This document shows, one piece after another, positions 1 to 7,932 of a stretch of 44,533 bases of DNA. The notes below the pieces were generated by a model that saw only the letters and a program-made list of their open reading frames with translations, ran no database searches and was not told where the DNA came from. The DNA comes from a virus. Both the position numbers and the translations under genes were made by a program. The stretch spans positions 1-44,533 of IMG/VR virus record IMGVR_UViG_3300037963_005655; one strand, 5' to 3'. Position 1 is the first letter of the stretch. Every line of letters begins with the position of its first letter.

Positions 1-1500
1 AGTTAGTTTCTTTTTCATTCCCTTCATTCTCGCACAAAAGCTCTTTCTACGAGGGTTCCCAACTTTCTTTGAAGGTCTCTTAAGATCGCTTCCTGGGTTC
101 TCACGTTCATACGACTTCCTGCCTTTTTCATTTAATCCTCCAGATTGATTTTTACCAGACTTTTTTGTCCATGCTGCTCCTTCCTGAACTTCAGTTTCTT
201 CGTTCTTGGGAACGCAATTAGGAACCATTCTACCACCTTTTTTCTTCATACCAACTTGCTTATGGGTATCCCAGCAAGGATCTTTTTTCTCTTCTAGTTC
301 TGATCTCCAATCAGATTGTTCAAATCTTACTTTTGGTTTTACTTTTTTCTTACCATCAGCAGATGGAACAAATGATCCAGTTTCAGGAGACTTCATATCT
401 ACACTATCAACATCACCATCAACATCAGCATCAACTCTTTGAGTTGCTTTTATTGAAAGTTTTTTGAGATTACCACCACCAATCTTAGATTCTTTTTCTT
501 CATTCATTTTCTCACGTTTTGCCTTTGCCTTGGCAAGCAATCTTTCTTTAGCAGCATCCTGTTCTTTTTTGGGGATAGCAGTAACGGCACCAACTTTCTG
601 ATCTATATCTCCAGGTGCATATCCTTCTTTCTTTACACAGTTATTATAGGTCTTACCAAACATCTTTTTGGTGCCTTTCTTCTCATATCCAGGCCAGCAC
701 TTCTGTGCTTTCTTCTCTTCAAGTGTTTCACCCTTCAGTGGTTCTGGTTTGATGAGATCAATAAATTCATATTCAGTTGCTTTGAAGTCATCTCTCCAGT
801 TTGATAATTCATATGACTCTTTCTTAGTGCTGTTACCCCAGTTGGCAGCACCAACCTTACGGCACTTAACTAGAGCACCTGAGGCATATGCAGAAGGCCA
901 GACAGAATAACGTGACTTGACCTTATGATAGCAGGCATCTTTGGTGCCACTACCTTTGCCTTTCTTATCCTTTCCTTCGATAATTTCTACTTCTTCTTTT
1001 TTCATTTTCTTTTTGTCAGTAGCAACGTAAGTTGGTTTTGCAGCACCAGATTTTTGTTGTTGACCCGGATCTGCTGCTTTCTTTCTTCTTTGAGCAGAAA
1101 GTCTTTCTTTTTCACTCATGCTTGCTCTTTTTGCTGAAGAGACACACTTTGGTGTTCCCTCTCCTGGTTCATCACTTGCACAGGTTCCACCTGTTACAAC
1201 ATTGACCCATCCACCTTTACCATCTTTTGATTTGGATCCCTTAAACCATTTATGAAGGGTTCCCTCACTCATTCCTCCTCCACCGTTACCTCCGTTGGAT
1301 CCACCATTGCCACTCCCATTCCCATTGCCACCATTCCCAGAACCATTACCATTACCATTACCATTTTCGTTATCGTCTATAGAATGTCCATTTTCTTTTC
1401 GTAGATATCCAGCACGACCTACTACCTTAAACCCTTTTGGGATAGGTTTGCACTTTTCATCTGTATAACAATAATAATATCCGCTCTTACACTTTTTCAT
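1..1500 (-). CDS. Cysteine-motif, Asn-Gly-linker protein, probably virion-associated (3' end beyond window)
   Basis: The reading frame opens at ATG 1500 and stays open for 500 codons to base 1, so the C-terminus is missing. An N-terminal Cys-rich segment (KCKSGYYYCYTDEKCKPIP) is followed by an Asn/Gly-rich linker (about residues 43-73). Next comes a block with CASDEPGEGTPKCVSSAKRA and DPGQQQKSGAAKPT, then a block with KSRYSVWPSAYASGALVKCR. A motif of the form CW...G.KKK.G....NCV.K.E occurs twice, near residues 267-293 and 408-435. The last visible residues are very basic (RRKSFCARMKGMKKKL). I recognise these blocks as recurring in cyanophage proteins but know of no demonstrated function. It is the last gene in the tail-completion and packaging order after gp16, 15 bases downstream of it, which suggests late expression and a structural or packaging role by context only. 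Confidence 0.85.
   Translation of the reverse strand, partial: MKKCKSGYYYCYTDEKCKPIPKGFKVVGRAGYLRKENGHSIDDNENGNGNGNGSGNGGNGNGSGNGGSNGGNGGGGMSEGTLHKWFKGSKSKDGKGGWVNVVTGGTCASDEPGEGTPKCVSSAKRASMSEKERLSAQRRKKAADPGQQQKSGAAKPTYVATDKKKMKKEEVEIIEGKDKKGKGSGTKDACYHKVKSRYSVWPSAYASGALVKCRKVGAANWGNSTKKESYELSNWRDDFKATEYEFIDLIKPEPLKGETLEEKKAQKCWPGYEKKGTKKMFGKTYNNCVKKEGYAPGDIDQKVGAVTAIPKKEQDAAKERLLAKAKAKREKMNEEKESKIGGGNLKKLSIKATQRVDADVDGDVDSVDMKSPETGSFVPSADGKKKVKPKVRFEQSDWRSELEEKKDPCWDTHKQVGMKKKGGRMVPNCVPKNEETEVQEGAAWTKKSGKNQSGGLNEKGRKSYERENPGSDLKRPSKKVGNPRRKSFCARMKGMKKKLT
1272..1372 (-). repeat. Asn-Gly codon repeat tract
   Basis: On the minus strand this is a run of GGT/GGA/GGG and AAT/AAC codons coding for alternating Asn-Gly, then Gly-rich, residues. 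It forms a flexible linker between the N-terminal Cys-rich segment and the rest of the protein that ends at the window edge. The near-identical AAT-GGT units are prone to slippage, so length variation between related phages is likely. Confidence 0.8.
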
Positions 1501-1515
1501 CAATAAAAAAGTAAA

Positions 1516-1935
1516 TTACTCTTTATTATTTAGAAAACCTTGTTTTAACATTTTTTGAAGTTCTGAAGTAGAACCTACAAATACTGCATTATTAGTAACG
1601 TTATTTGTAGTCTTTTTAGACTCATCTTCAACGTCTTTAAGTTTCTTTTGTAAATCAATAAGTTTATCAGTTGTATCCGCAACACTCTTAATCAACTGCC
1701 CAGCGACCTCATATGCCCTTGGACTGCCTCCTTCACCTGCTACCTCCATAATGCCATTAATTGCCTCCTGTCCCTTTTCTATGAGGGAGTAGAGATTCGC
1801 ACGACTATAACTATAATCCTTCTCTATATCATCTTCCTTAGATTTAACAATCTCAGGTTTTTTAATCGGTTTTGTTTCCACAATATCACTTTCAATATTT
1901 AAAGCTTCATCGATAGAATCATAATTATTATTCAT
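1516..1935 (-). CDS. 16: Terminase small subunit (T4 gp16-like)
   Basis: The product is 139 residues, a little shorter than T4 gp16 (164). The family binds DNA and hands it to the large terminase gp17 to start headful packaging. Visible features are an acidic N-terminus, a helical core containing RAYEVAGQLIKSVADTTDKL (about residues 70-90) and a charged coiled-coil-like stretch, as expected for a small terminase that forms rings. A longer frame could use TTG at 1944, overlapping the end of gp15. I chose ATG 1935 because GAGGA lies 12 bases upstream, while the same sequence would be only about 3 bases from the TTG. It follows gp15 directly, the usual T4-like order. The large terminase is not in the window. 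Confidence 0.85.
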   Translation of the reverse strand: MNNNYDSIDEALNIESDIVETKPIKKPEIVKSKEDDIEKDYSYSRANLYSLIEKGQEAINGIMEVAGEGGSPRAYEVAGQLIKSVADTTDKLIDLQKKLKDVEDESKKTTNNVTNNAVFVGSTSELQKMLKQGFLNNKE

Positions 1936-1940
1936 GATAA

Positions 1941-2744
1941 TCAAATATCCTCTTGTCTGGTTGGACTAAAATCTTTAGAGTTTGGCAAGAATGTCCAATC
2001 TTCAGTAAATCCAAAATCGTCAGTTGGATCTGCAGTTATTGGATCTACAGAAGCAACATATCTCATTTCACGTTTTGCAACAGTTGTATCTGTACCCGAA
2101 GAAATATCTGCTTGAACTTTTCTGATAAGTCCATCAGAGGATTCTGCAATCGGACCAAACAGATAAGTTTTTGCACTAAATCTCAGTGTATAAATGAGTG
2201 CCCTTCTTGTTTGAAATGAACCCTCATAATCATCTTGGAAATCAATACTATCAAGAACGATTGGAATATCTCTTTTTTCACCAATAGAACTAACTAAATC
2301 TACAGTTAAGTTGAATGATGGTTGAAAGAAAGGGAGTATCTGTTCAATAATCTGAAGAGCATCATCATTTAACTTGCTAAAAATATTAAGTTCAAACTCA
2401 ATATTATAAGGGACTGGCATGAATACCTTTTTCATTTTACTGGTGCCAGTATCAACAGCTTTGAAAGTTTGAGTCACACCAGTTTTTCTAGTCGCATCAT
2501 ATGAAATTCTAGTCATCTCAAATGACATTCTTGGAAGAGTAATAGCAATTGATTTTGTCAGTTGCTCTTGTTCTTGAATTTTTGCTAAAAACTTCTGCAT
2601 TGGTCCATAAGATAGACCAACTTTTGTTTCATCTAAAATAGTTCCATCACTCTTTGTGTGTCTGATAGAAATATCATTAAATAAAGTTCCAAAACTAATA
2701 ATAGTTTTTCTTATAATTTCGTGATAAAAGTATGTTCCTAACAT
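1941..2744 (-). CDS. 15: Tail sheath stabiliser / tail completion protein (T4 gp15-like)
   Basis: At 267 residues it is almost the length of T4 gp15 (272). In T4, gp15 forms the hexameric ring that caps the finished tail and joins it to the head through gp13 and gp14. The diagnostic part is the N-terminus, MLGTYFYHEIIRKTIISFGT, followed by a region of the type KVGLSYGPMQKFLAKI and a conserved middle containing VPYNIEFELNIFSKLNDDALQIIEQILPFFQPS (not contiguous in quotation here beyond its first part: VPYNIEFELNIFSKLNDD). The C-terminus is Asp/Thr-rich and probably divergent. The ATG shares its first base with the stop of gp14, indicating translational coupling. Confidence 0.93.
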   Translation of the reverse strand: MLGTYFYHEIIRKTIISFGTLFNDISIRHTKSDGTILDETKVGLSYGPMQKFLAKIQEQEQLTKSIAITLPRMSFEMTRISYDATRKTGVTQTFKAVDTGTSKMKKVFMPVPYNIEFELNIFSKLNDDALQIIEQILPFFQPSFNLTVDLVSSIGEKRDIPIVLDSIDFQDDYEGSFQTRRALIYTLRFSAKTYLFGPIAESSDGLIRKVQADISSGTDTTVAKREMRYVASVDPITADPTDDFGFTEDWTFLPNSKDFSPTRQEDI

Positions 2745-5248
2745 TAGTAGCTACCAAATGGATTTGACTCTGTAAAATCTATAATATTATCTGCTTCTGT
2801 TTCTATCTCTTCATTAACGTCATATGGGTTATCATAACTTTCCGAATCATAGTCTTCGACTACATATGTGGCTGATGATATTGAACCAACTATAACTTCA
2901 CCTGTATTGAACTTACCAGTATTTAGTGCAACTCTAAGATTGGTAGTGGGAAGAAGACCTGCTTCTGTTGGGGCAATTATTTTAAAGTCTTTGACTCTTG
3001 CGGTAGTTCCTGAAGTTTGACCAGTAACAATCTCATTGTAAATAAACGTTCCGATGCCAATTGTTGTAAATCCACTAAATTGAATTCCTGGTGTTTGAGT
3101 AAATTCTGTTCCACCTTTAAGAATTCTTAATTCACCAATTTTTTTATCAGCAGTAATCAATGCAATAGCAGAAGCACCTACTCCTATACTACCAAATTCA
3201 TCATCATTAGATATTTCAATTGTTGGTGCTACAGTATATCCAGATCCGGGATTTGTAATCGTTAATGCGGATATTGTACCTCCAGCACCAATTATTGCAG
3301 TAGCAACTGCTGTTGTACCAATACCTGTAGTTACAGTTTCAATGTCTATATTTCCTGAATCGTCTCCACCAACACTACTTGTCAAACGAGTTCCACTATT
3401 TGGTGTATCAAGATTACCCATATCACGTAAAGATCTTCTACTATATGCACCACTGAATCCATCAGTTCTTGCCATAGTTCCAATTTGAATATCAATCTGA
3501 CCTGGGATTGCTTCGTAGAAAGTGGCTTCATAAACCATATTTGGAGAACCTAATGTGCCACTAGTATCATTGGTTCCCTCTGAACGGACTATGAAGGTTC
3601 TATTTGGTGAAGTTCCTACTGCACCATGGAATATTCTTTGAACTGAATTATCACCAGCCTGCATCATAATTTTATTCAGTGTTGGACTTGTTTTACTGAA
3701 ACTTTGACGTTGATTGCTACCAGAACCAAAGGTCAAATAGTTGTTTGTTCCAACATAAACTTTATTATATGTTTGTCCGTGATAATTAATGTTAAATGGT
3801 ATATCTACCTCAAAATATCCATCATCATTGCCCCCACTAGATACACTCGTTACTGTAGTAAGTCCTGTTGCTCCCACTAAATTATTAGCGATTGTTGTTG
3901 CTGTTATAATTCCAACTAAATGGTATCTGTGACCTCCCCCACCTGTATAATCAGCACCTCCATATTCAACTGACACTGCAGATATTCGATTCGACCCATC
4001 AACCGCAGTTACATTAATAAGTGCAGAATTTCCGGGATCGTTTTCAGCAACAGTCGAGAATGGTTCTAACTGATATTGACCAACGGAATAACCATCACCG
4101 GTACTGTCAATTGATATTGTGTCGATAACACCAGTTCTTGTTGGTGGACCATCTATTGTTACAGGTGGGTTAGCAGTATATCCAACACCAGGATTAGTTA
4201 ATAATGCTGATATAGTTCCACCAGCACCAACTGTTGCAGTTGCGGTTGCACCTAAATTATCAGGTCTAACGAATGTAATAGTAGGCACAGTTGCATATCC
4301 ATTTCCAGAATTGGTTAATGTCAATGTATTGACACTAGTAGTACCTATTGAACATGTAGCAGCTGCTCCTGTTCCACCTCCACCACTTATTGAAATTGTT
4401 GGTGGAGTTGTATATCCAGATCCACCATTTGTTATTTCAAGTCTTAAAATTGATTGAACATTTGCTCTACTAGTTGTAATGGCAACTGCTGTAGCAACAA
4501 CATCTCCTCCAGCAATATTTGGTGGATCTGAGAACGTAATTGTAGGTGTTGAAGTATACCCACTACCATCGTTATTTAAAAATATTTCATTAATAGCACC
4601 AGTTCCGATAGATGCTGTTGCGGTAGCAGTCACTGCAGAACCAACTAACGTTAAAGATGTAATATATCCCTCATCTTCTACAGTATTATCAACTTCGTCA
4701 ATATTTGTATCGACAAGTTCATTTTCATATTCATAGAGTTCACAACTTAATTCATATGTATAATTTGATCCCAATTGATAAAATGGTTTTTCAACTTCTA
4801 CTCTTTTAATTTCAAATAATCTTTCTCCAAGAGGAAAATAAATTAAGTCTCCTTCTTTTGGTCTTGTGATTAAGTCTGCAAAATCATAATCAGTAATTCT
4901 ACCTTCCCTTATACCTGACTGAATGCCTTCTAAAAATGGTGCAATAAATTCTTCATACCTCTCTTTAGATATTGTTAAACTTATTTCATTTTTCAATCTA
5001 AGACCAAATTTGGTCATAATATCGCTATCAGGAGCATATCCCTCATAGTTATTGATATAAGCTTCAAGCATAAAAACATCATCAAATTTTGATGATTGAA
5101 TTTCACGAATAATATTATCAGTTTTAAAAATTTTTCTAGGTAGATAATAAACATCTACACCATAAATTCTTAACTGTTCATTAATTAAATCTTGAACAAG
5201 AAACTGTTCATTCGGAGATCCTTGAAGAAAAAATGGGTTTAATGGCAT
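2744..5248 (-). CDS. 14: Neck protein (T4 gp14-like) greatly enlarged by repeat and beta-domain insertions
   Basis: Residues 1 to about 190 match the gp14 neck family (MPLNPFFLQGSPNEQFLVQD, then the FDDVFMLEAYINNYEGYAP region) and the C-terminus (DNIIDFTESNPFGSY) also looks native. T4 gp14 has 256 residues; this has 834. The extra 600 or so contain tandem units of the form GSGYTxxPTI (GSGYTSTPTITF, GSGYTTPPTISI, GNGYATVPTITF, GVGYTANPPVTI, GSGYTVAPTIEI) and, at about 455-635, a different domain containing YNKVYVGTNNYLTFGSGSNQ and GSPNMVYEATFYE. The neck core joins head and tail. The insertion is predicted to be all-beta and surface-exposed, which would make it a decoration or accessory binding domain. 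It lies between gp13 and gp15 with almost no spacing. Confidence 0.9.
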   Translation of the reverse strand: MPLNPFFLQGSPNEQFLVQDLINEQLRIYGVDVYYLPRKIFKTDNIIREIQSSKFDDVFMLEAYINNYEGYAPDSDIMTKFGLRLKNEISLTISKERYEEFIAPFLEGIQSGIREGRITDYDFADLITRPKEGDLIYFPLGERLFEIKRVEVEKPFYQLGSNYTYELSCELYEYENELVDTNIDEVDNTVEDEGYITSLTLVGSAVTATATASIGTGAINEIFLNNDGSGYTSTPTITFSDPPNIAGGDVVATAVAITTSRANVQSILRLEITNGGSGYTTPPTISISGGGGTGAAATCSIGTTSVNTLTLTNSGNGYATVPTITFVRPDNLGATATATVGAGGTISALLTNPGVGYTANPPVTIDGPPTRTGVIDTISIDSTGDGYSVGQYQLEPFSTVAENDPGNSALINVTAVDGSNRISAVSVEYGGADYTGGGGHRYHLVGIITATTIANNLVGATGLTTVTSVSSGGNDDGYFEVDIPFNINYHGQTYNKVYVGTNNYLTFGSGSNQRQSFSKTSPTLNKIMMQAGDNSVQRIFHGAVGTSPNRTFIVRSEGTNDTSGTLGSPNMVYEATFYEAIPGQIDIQIGTMARTDGFSGAYSRRSLRDMGNLDTPNSGTRLTSSVGGDDSGNIDIETVTTGIGTTAVATAIIGAGGTISALTITNPGSGYTVAPTIEISNDDEFGSIGVGASAIALITADKKIGELRILKGGTEFTQTPGIQFSGFTTIGIGTFIYNEIVTGQTSGTTARVKDFKIIAPTEAGLLPTTNLRVALNTGKFNTGEVIVGSISSATYVVEDYDSESYDNPYDVNEEIETEADNIIDFTESNPFGSY

Positions 5249-5253
5249 AACTA

Positions 5254-6117
5254 TTAACCAATCATATCCATGGGTGGAAGTTCATAATCAGAAGACATTT
5301 TTTGTTTTATTTCATCCAGTTCTCTCTGACCATCTTCATAAATTGCTCTACCATTTAGTTCAACTCCACCTGGAAGTTTGACTCCTTGAAATTTAATTAA
5401 ATTTTGTCCCCACTGTTTTTTAATTGCTGCAGTAAGGTATCTTTTAACAAAACTATCATTATATACTTTTGAAAAATTTTCTGGATCCATTGCTCTATAA
5501 CATTCAATCACCAAGAAATTATTTACTTCTTGTGCATTCCAGTCAATATCAAGATATAATCTATTTTGTCTTTGATTAAATCTAACTTGTTTATCGGTTG
5601 TCAAGAGAAAATCTATATCTTCCAAATATGATTTGGTCATTCTATATGTCAATAAATCAACAGAATTGAAGAAATATAAATCATTTAAAAACAACTGATA
5701 CTTGATACTGAACATTCCGCCAGAAATAGAACTAGTATCAAACTTAAATATTTTTTCTATACCAATTACAGAATCTGGAACTTGAATAAAATTCGATGTC
5801 TCATAAAAGTTTGATGTAACTGTTCCAAAACCTGATATATTAGTTGATGTTCCTGTGGTAGTGACAATTCCAACACCAGTAGTAGTAATACCGGCAGATG
5901 AAGTTCCACCTCTTCCACGATCAATATCATCTTGACTAATTTGATATTTCAAATATGTTTTCTCTACACCATCAAAATGCCTTTCATTGAAAAATTGAAT
6001 AGTATCGTCAAGTAAATCATCAACCTGTTCATCTGCAACATTAATTTCAAGAACAGGTGCTCCTAATTGTCTTAAACAATAATCTTTTAATTCTTGCTTA
6101 GTAGTTGGTTTTGCCAT
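5254..6117 (-). CDS. 13: Neck protein (T4 gp13-like)
   Basis: The product is 287 residues, against 309 in T4. With gp14 the family forms the neck complex that completes the DNA-filled head so that tails can attach. Family features are the N-terminal KPTTKQELKDYCLRQLGAPV, the DDLLDDTIQFFNERHFDGVE stretch (about 31-50), and the C-terminal part with AMDPENFSKVYNDSFVKRYL and KLPGGVELNGRAIYEDG. A short Thr/Gly/Ile-rich insert near residues 75-105 (GGTSSAGITTTGVGIVTTTG) looks like the low-complexity sequence seen elsewhere in this operon. The start shares one base with the stop of the 414-residue repeat gene upstream, and the stop is 5 bases before gp14. Confidence 0.93.
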   Translation of the reverse strand: MAKPTTKQELKDYCLRQLGAPVLEINVADEQVDDLLDDTIQFFNERHFDGVEKTYLKYQISQDDIDRGRGGTSSAGITTTGVGIVTTTGTSTNISGFGTVTSNFYETSNFIQVPDSVIGIEKIFKFDTSSISGGMFSIKYQLFLNDLYFFNSVDLLTYRMTKSYLEDIDFLLTTDKQVRFNQRQNRLYLDIDWNAQEVNNFLVIECYRAMDPENFSKVYNDSFVKRYLTAAIKKQWGQNLIKFQGVKLPGGVELNGRAIYEDGQRELDEIKQKMSSDYELPPMDMIG

Positions 6118-7361
6118 CAGAATGAACCTCCGTCAATAAGTCCTGCAGTGAGTGTTCCTGCAACAAATACATCATTAGAAAACGTTGCAATACCAACAAA
6201 TGTTGATAGTCCAGCAACGTGTAAGTCTCTAGAAAGTGTCAAGTCTCCACCAGCAGTTAGTGTAGATGCGGCACCAGGAAAACCTGCCTCAAGACCACTT
6301 CTAGCAGTAATTAGTCCAATGGCATCAACATTGGTTACATCTTCATACGTAAGTGTTCCCGCAATGGAAACATTGTTTGCAAATGATGCATTACCTACAA
6401 ATGTGGAAACACCAGATACATTTAGATGATTGAGTTGAGTCTGATCTTCTACATCTAAATTGGAATTAGCATCAATAGTAAGAAATGTGGCAATACCAGA
6501 AACATTTACGTCATCTAATTCAGTTTGACCATCTACATCTAAGTCACCTTTAGCATCAATAATTCCAATAAAAGTTGATACTCCAGCAATTCTGAGATTA
6601 TTTTCAACATTAAGTTGACTTCCGTCAAAAGTTAAGTTAGCATCATCTTCAAGTTCACCACCTGTTCCGGCAATAACAATTCTATCGTTTGTTAAATCCT
6701 CTACTTTAAGTGTGTTTGCTTGTGCTCCGGAATTAATATCGAGAAGACCTGATGTGGTGGTGACACCTGATACATTCAAATCATCCAACTCAGTATGACC
6801 ATCAACATCTAAATTTCCACTTAGAGTTGCATTTCTTGCTGTTATTTCATCTAATACTATATCATCTTCAATATAAAGATCTCCTCCGATATAGAGATCT
6901 CCTCCAGTGGTTGTAATTCCACCAGATGATGCTAAAGTTGTAATACCAACAGATTTAAATGAACCGTTTACATCCAAACCATTTAGGATGTCAACCGCAG
7001 CATTAATATCAAGGTTTGATGCAAAAGTAGAAACTCCAGCAACTGTAATACCTTCACCAATATTTACTTTCTTTGCTACTCCAATTCCACCATTAACAAT
7101 TAAAGCACCATTTGCTGATGTTGTGGAATTTTGAGTGTTTGAAAATGTAACAATACCACTAATATTCAAGGATGACGAATCAATCGTATCCGTCATGTAG
7201 AATGATTCTGTTGTAAGATCCCATACAAGGATCATTCCATCTCTAGTTTTTAGAGTGGAGTCAACATCACTTAAATTGACCAATCTTGTTGGCGGTGCTG
7301 AAGCATTAGATAGTACACGGATTACGTTCTGAGAACCAATCCTGTCGTTGATATTAGGCAT
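6117..7361 (-). CDS. Repeat-rich fibre-like virion protein
   Basis: The product is 414 residues. The short N-terminal domain (to about residue 60) is followed by many imperfect beta repeats of the type LDVDGQTELDDVNVSGIATF (for example LDVDGHTELDDLNVSGVTTT, LDVEDQTQLNHLNVSGVSTF). The C-terminus ends in AGTLTAGLIDGGSF. Such repeats usually make trimeric beta-helical or fibrous shafts. The gene sits where T4 has gp11, gp12 and wac, between baseplate genes and gp13, so a short fibre, whisker or fibre connector is a reasonable guess, but I see no gp12 receptor-binding tip or fibritin coiled coil. The ATG shares a base with the stop of the gene upstream, so both should be on one late transcript. 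Confidence 0.85.
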   Translation of the reverse strand: MPNINDRIGSQNVIRVLSNASAPPTRLVNLSDVDSTLKTRDGMILVWDLTTESFYMTDTIDSSSLNISGIVTFSNTQNSTTSANGALIVNGGIGVAKKVNIGEGITVAGVSTFASNLDINAAVDILNGLDVNGSFKSVGITTLASSGGITTTGGDLYIGGDLYIEDDIVLDEITARNATLSGNLDVDGHTELDDLNVSGVTTTSGLLDINSGAQANTLKVEDLTNDRIVIAGTGGELEDDANLTFDGSQLNVENNLRIAGVSTFIGIIDAKGDLDVDGQTELDDVNVSGIATFLTIDANSNLDVEDQTQLNHLNVSGVSTFVGNASFANNVSIAGTLTYEDVTNVDAIGLITARSGLEAGFPGAASTLTAGGDLTLSRDLHVAGLSTFVGIATFSNDVFVAGTLTAGLIDGGSF

Positions 7362-7696
7362 TACTTGGTTACCCCTGCTCTTACTAATGCTGCTCCCTCA
7401 ACAGCTTTATACGATTTCCCTTGAACTATAAGTTTTACATCAAAAACATGCCTTCCGGGAGTTAAATTTGAAGTTTGTGAGGAGGTTAAAGAAATAGAAA
7501 TAATACCTTGTTCTGGACTTGTAATAGACGATCCAAAAGCAATAGAAGAGTTTGCACCATAATGTTTTCTTATTTCTCCAGTAGCTCCATATCCAGTCAA
7601 ATTCATGAGGGAATTTGTTCTAGTATCTTCTAATTGAAATGACGTGTCGAAGTCATATCCCTGCTCAATCACAATATTAGATACATAAACGGCCAT
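7361..7696 (-). CDS. Small beta-rich virion protein, function unknown
   Basis: The product is 111 residues, beginning MAVYVSNIVIEQGYDFDTSF. The pattern (short strands, LMNLTGYGATGEIRKHY, then GIISISLTSSQTSNLTPGRH, then FDVKLIVQGKSYKAVEGAAL) resembles the small immunoglobulin-like or BppU-N-like domains that join phage fibres to baseplates. This is a judgement by eye, not a firm family match. A perfect late promoter octamer lies 29 bases upstream of its ATG, so this gene starts a late transcription unit that would run through the 414-residue repeat protein and gp13-gp16. It overlaps the next gene by one base. Confidence 0.8.
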   Translation of the reverse strand: MAVYVSNIVIEQGYDFDTSFQLEDTRTNSLMNLTGYGATGEIRKHYGANSSIAFGSSITSPEQGIISISLTSSQTSNLTPGRHVFDVKLIVQGKSYKAVEGAALVRAGVTK

Positions 7697-7724
7697 TATT
7701 TTGTGATTCTAATATATCTCTAGC

Positions 7725-7732
7725 TATTTATA
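7725..7732 (-). promoter_or_regulatory. T4-type late promoter (TATAAATA)
   Basis: The minus strand reads GATTATAAATAGC, an exact match to the T4 late promoter octamer recognised by the phage sigma factor gp55 and sliding clamp. It lies 29 bases upstream of ATG 7696 and just past the stop of the 64-residue gene, in one of the few real intergenic gaps of the operon. Confidence 0.75.
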
Positions 7733-7737
7733 ATCAG

Positions 7738-7932
7738 TTACTTATTCAAAATTTCATGAAGTAAAGATTTTATCTCATTAATATCTTTTTTCATTTCATC
7801 CAATTCTTTTTTACGTAAATCTTTTTGTGTAATAGAATTGACATATTGATTATATCCGGTGATATCACAGTTTACGATAGCACCGGTATTTTCATCTCTG
7901 TATAGATTGGAGTGTCCTTCTACTTTTATCAT
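7738..7932 (-). CDS. Small coiled-coil protein, unknown function
   Basis: The product is 64 residues. The N-terminal half (MIKVEGHSNLYRDENTGAIV) looks beta-rich. The C-terminal half is a strongly charged heptad-like helix (DLRKKELDEMKKDINEIKSL). Its ATGA overlaps the TGA stop of the 2489-residue gene upstream by 4 bases, a typical translational coupling. I recall similar short proteins at this place in other cyanophages but do not know a function. An oligomerising adaptor or assembly factor would fit the coiled coil. Confidence 0.75.
   Translation of the reverse strand: MIKVEGHSNLYRDENTGAIVNCDITGYNQYVNSITQKDLRKKELDEMKKDINEIKSLLHEILNK

Noticed and set aside
4119-4457. 112-codon plus-strand frame opposite gp14
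   Set aside because: Pro/Val/Ala-rich translation is the antisense of the GSGYTxxPTI repeats; no start signal, and gp14 is certain on the other strand.
6094-6429. 111-codon plus-strand frame opposite gp13 and the fibre-like gene
   Set aside because: Antisense of repeat-coding DNA with Pro/Ser/Val-rich low-complexity product; no ribosome-binding site.
6117-7361. T4 gp12 short fibre or fibritin (wac)
   Set aside because: Position fits, but the repeats are a generic beta type and neither the gp12 metal-binding tip nor a fibritin coiled coil is present, so no symbol was given.
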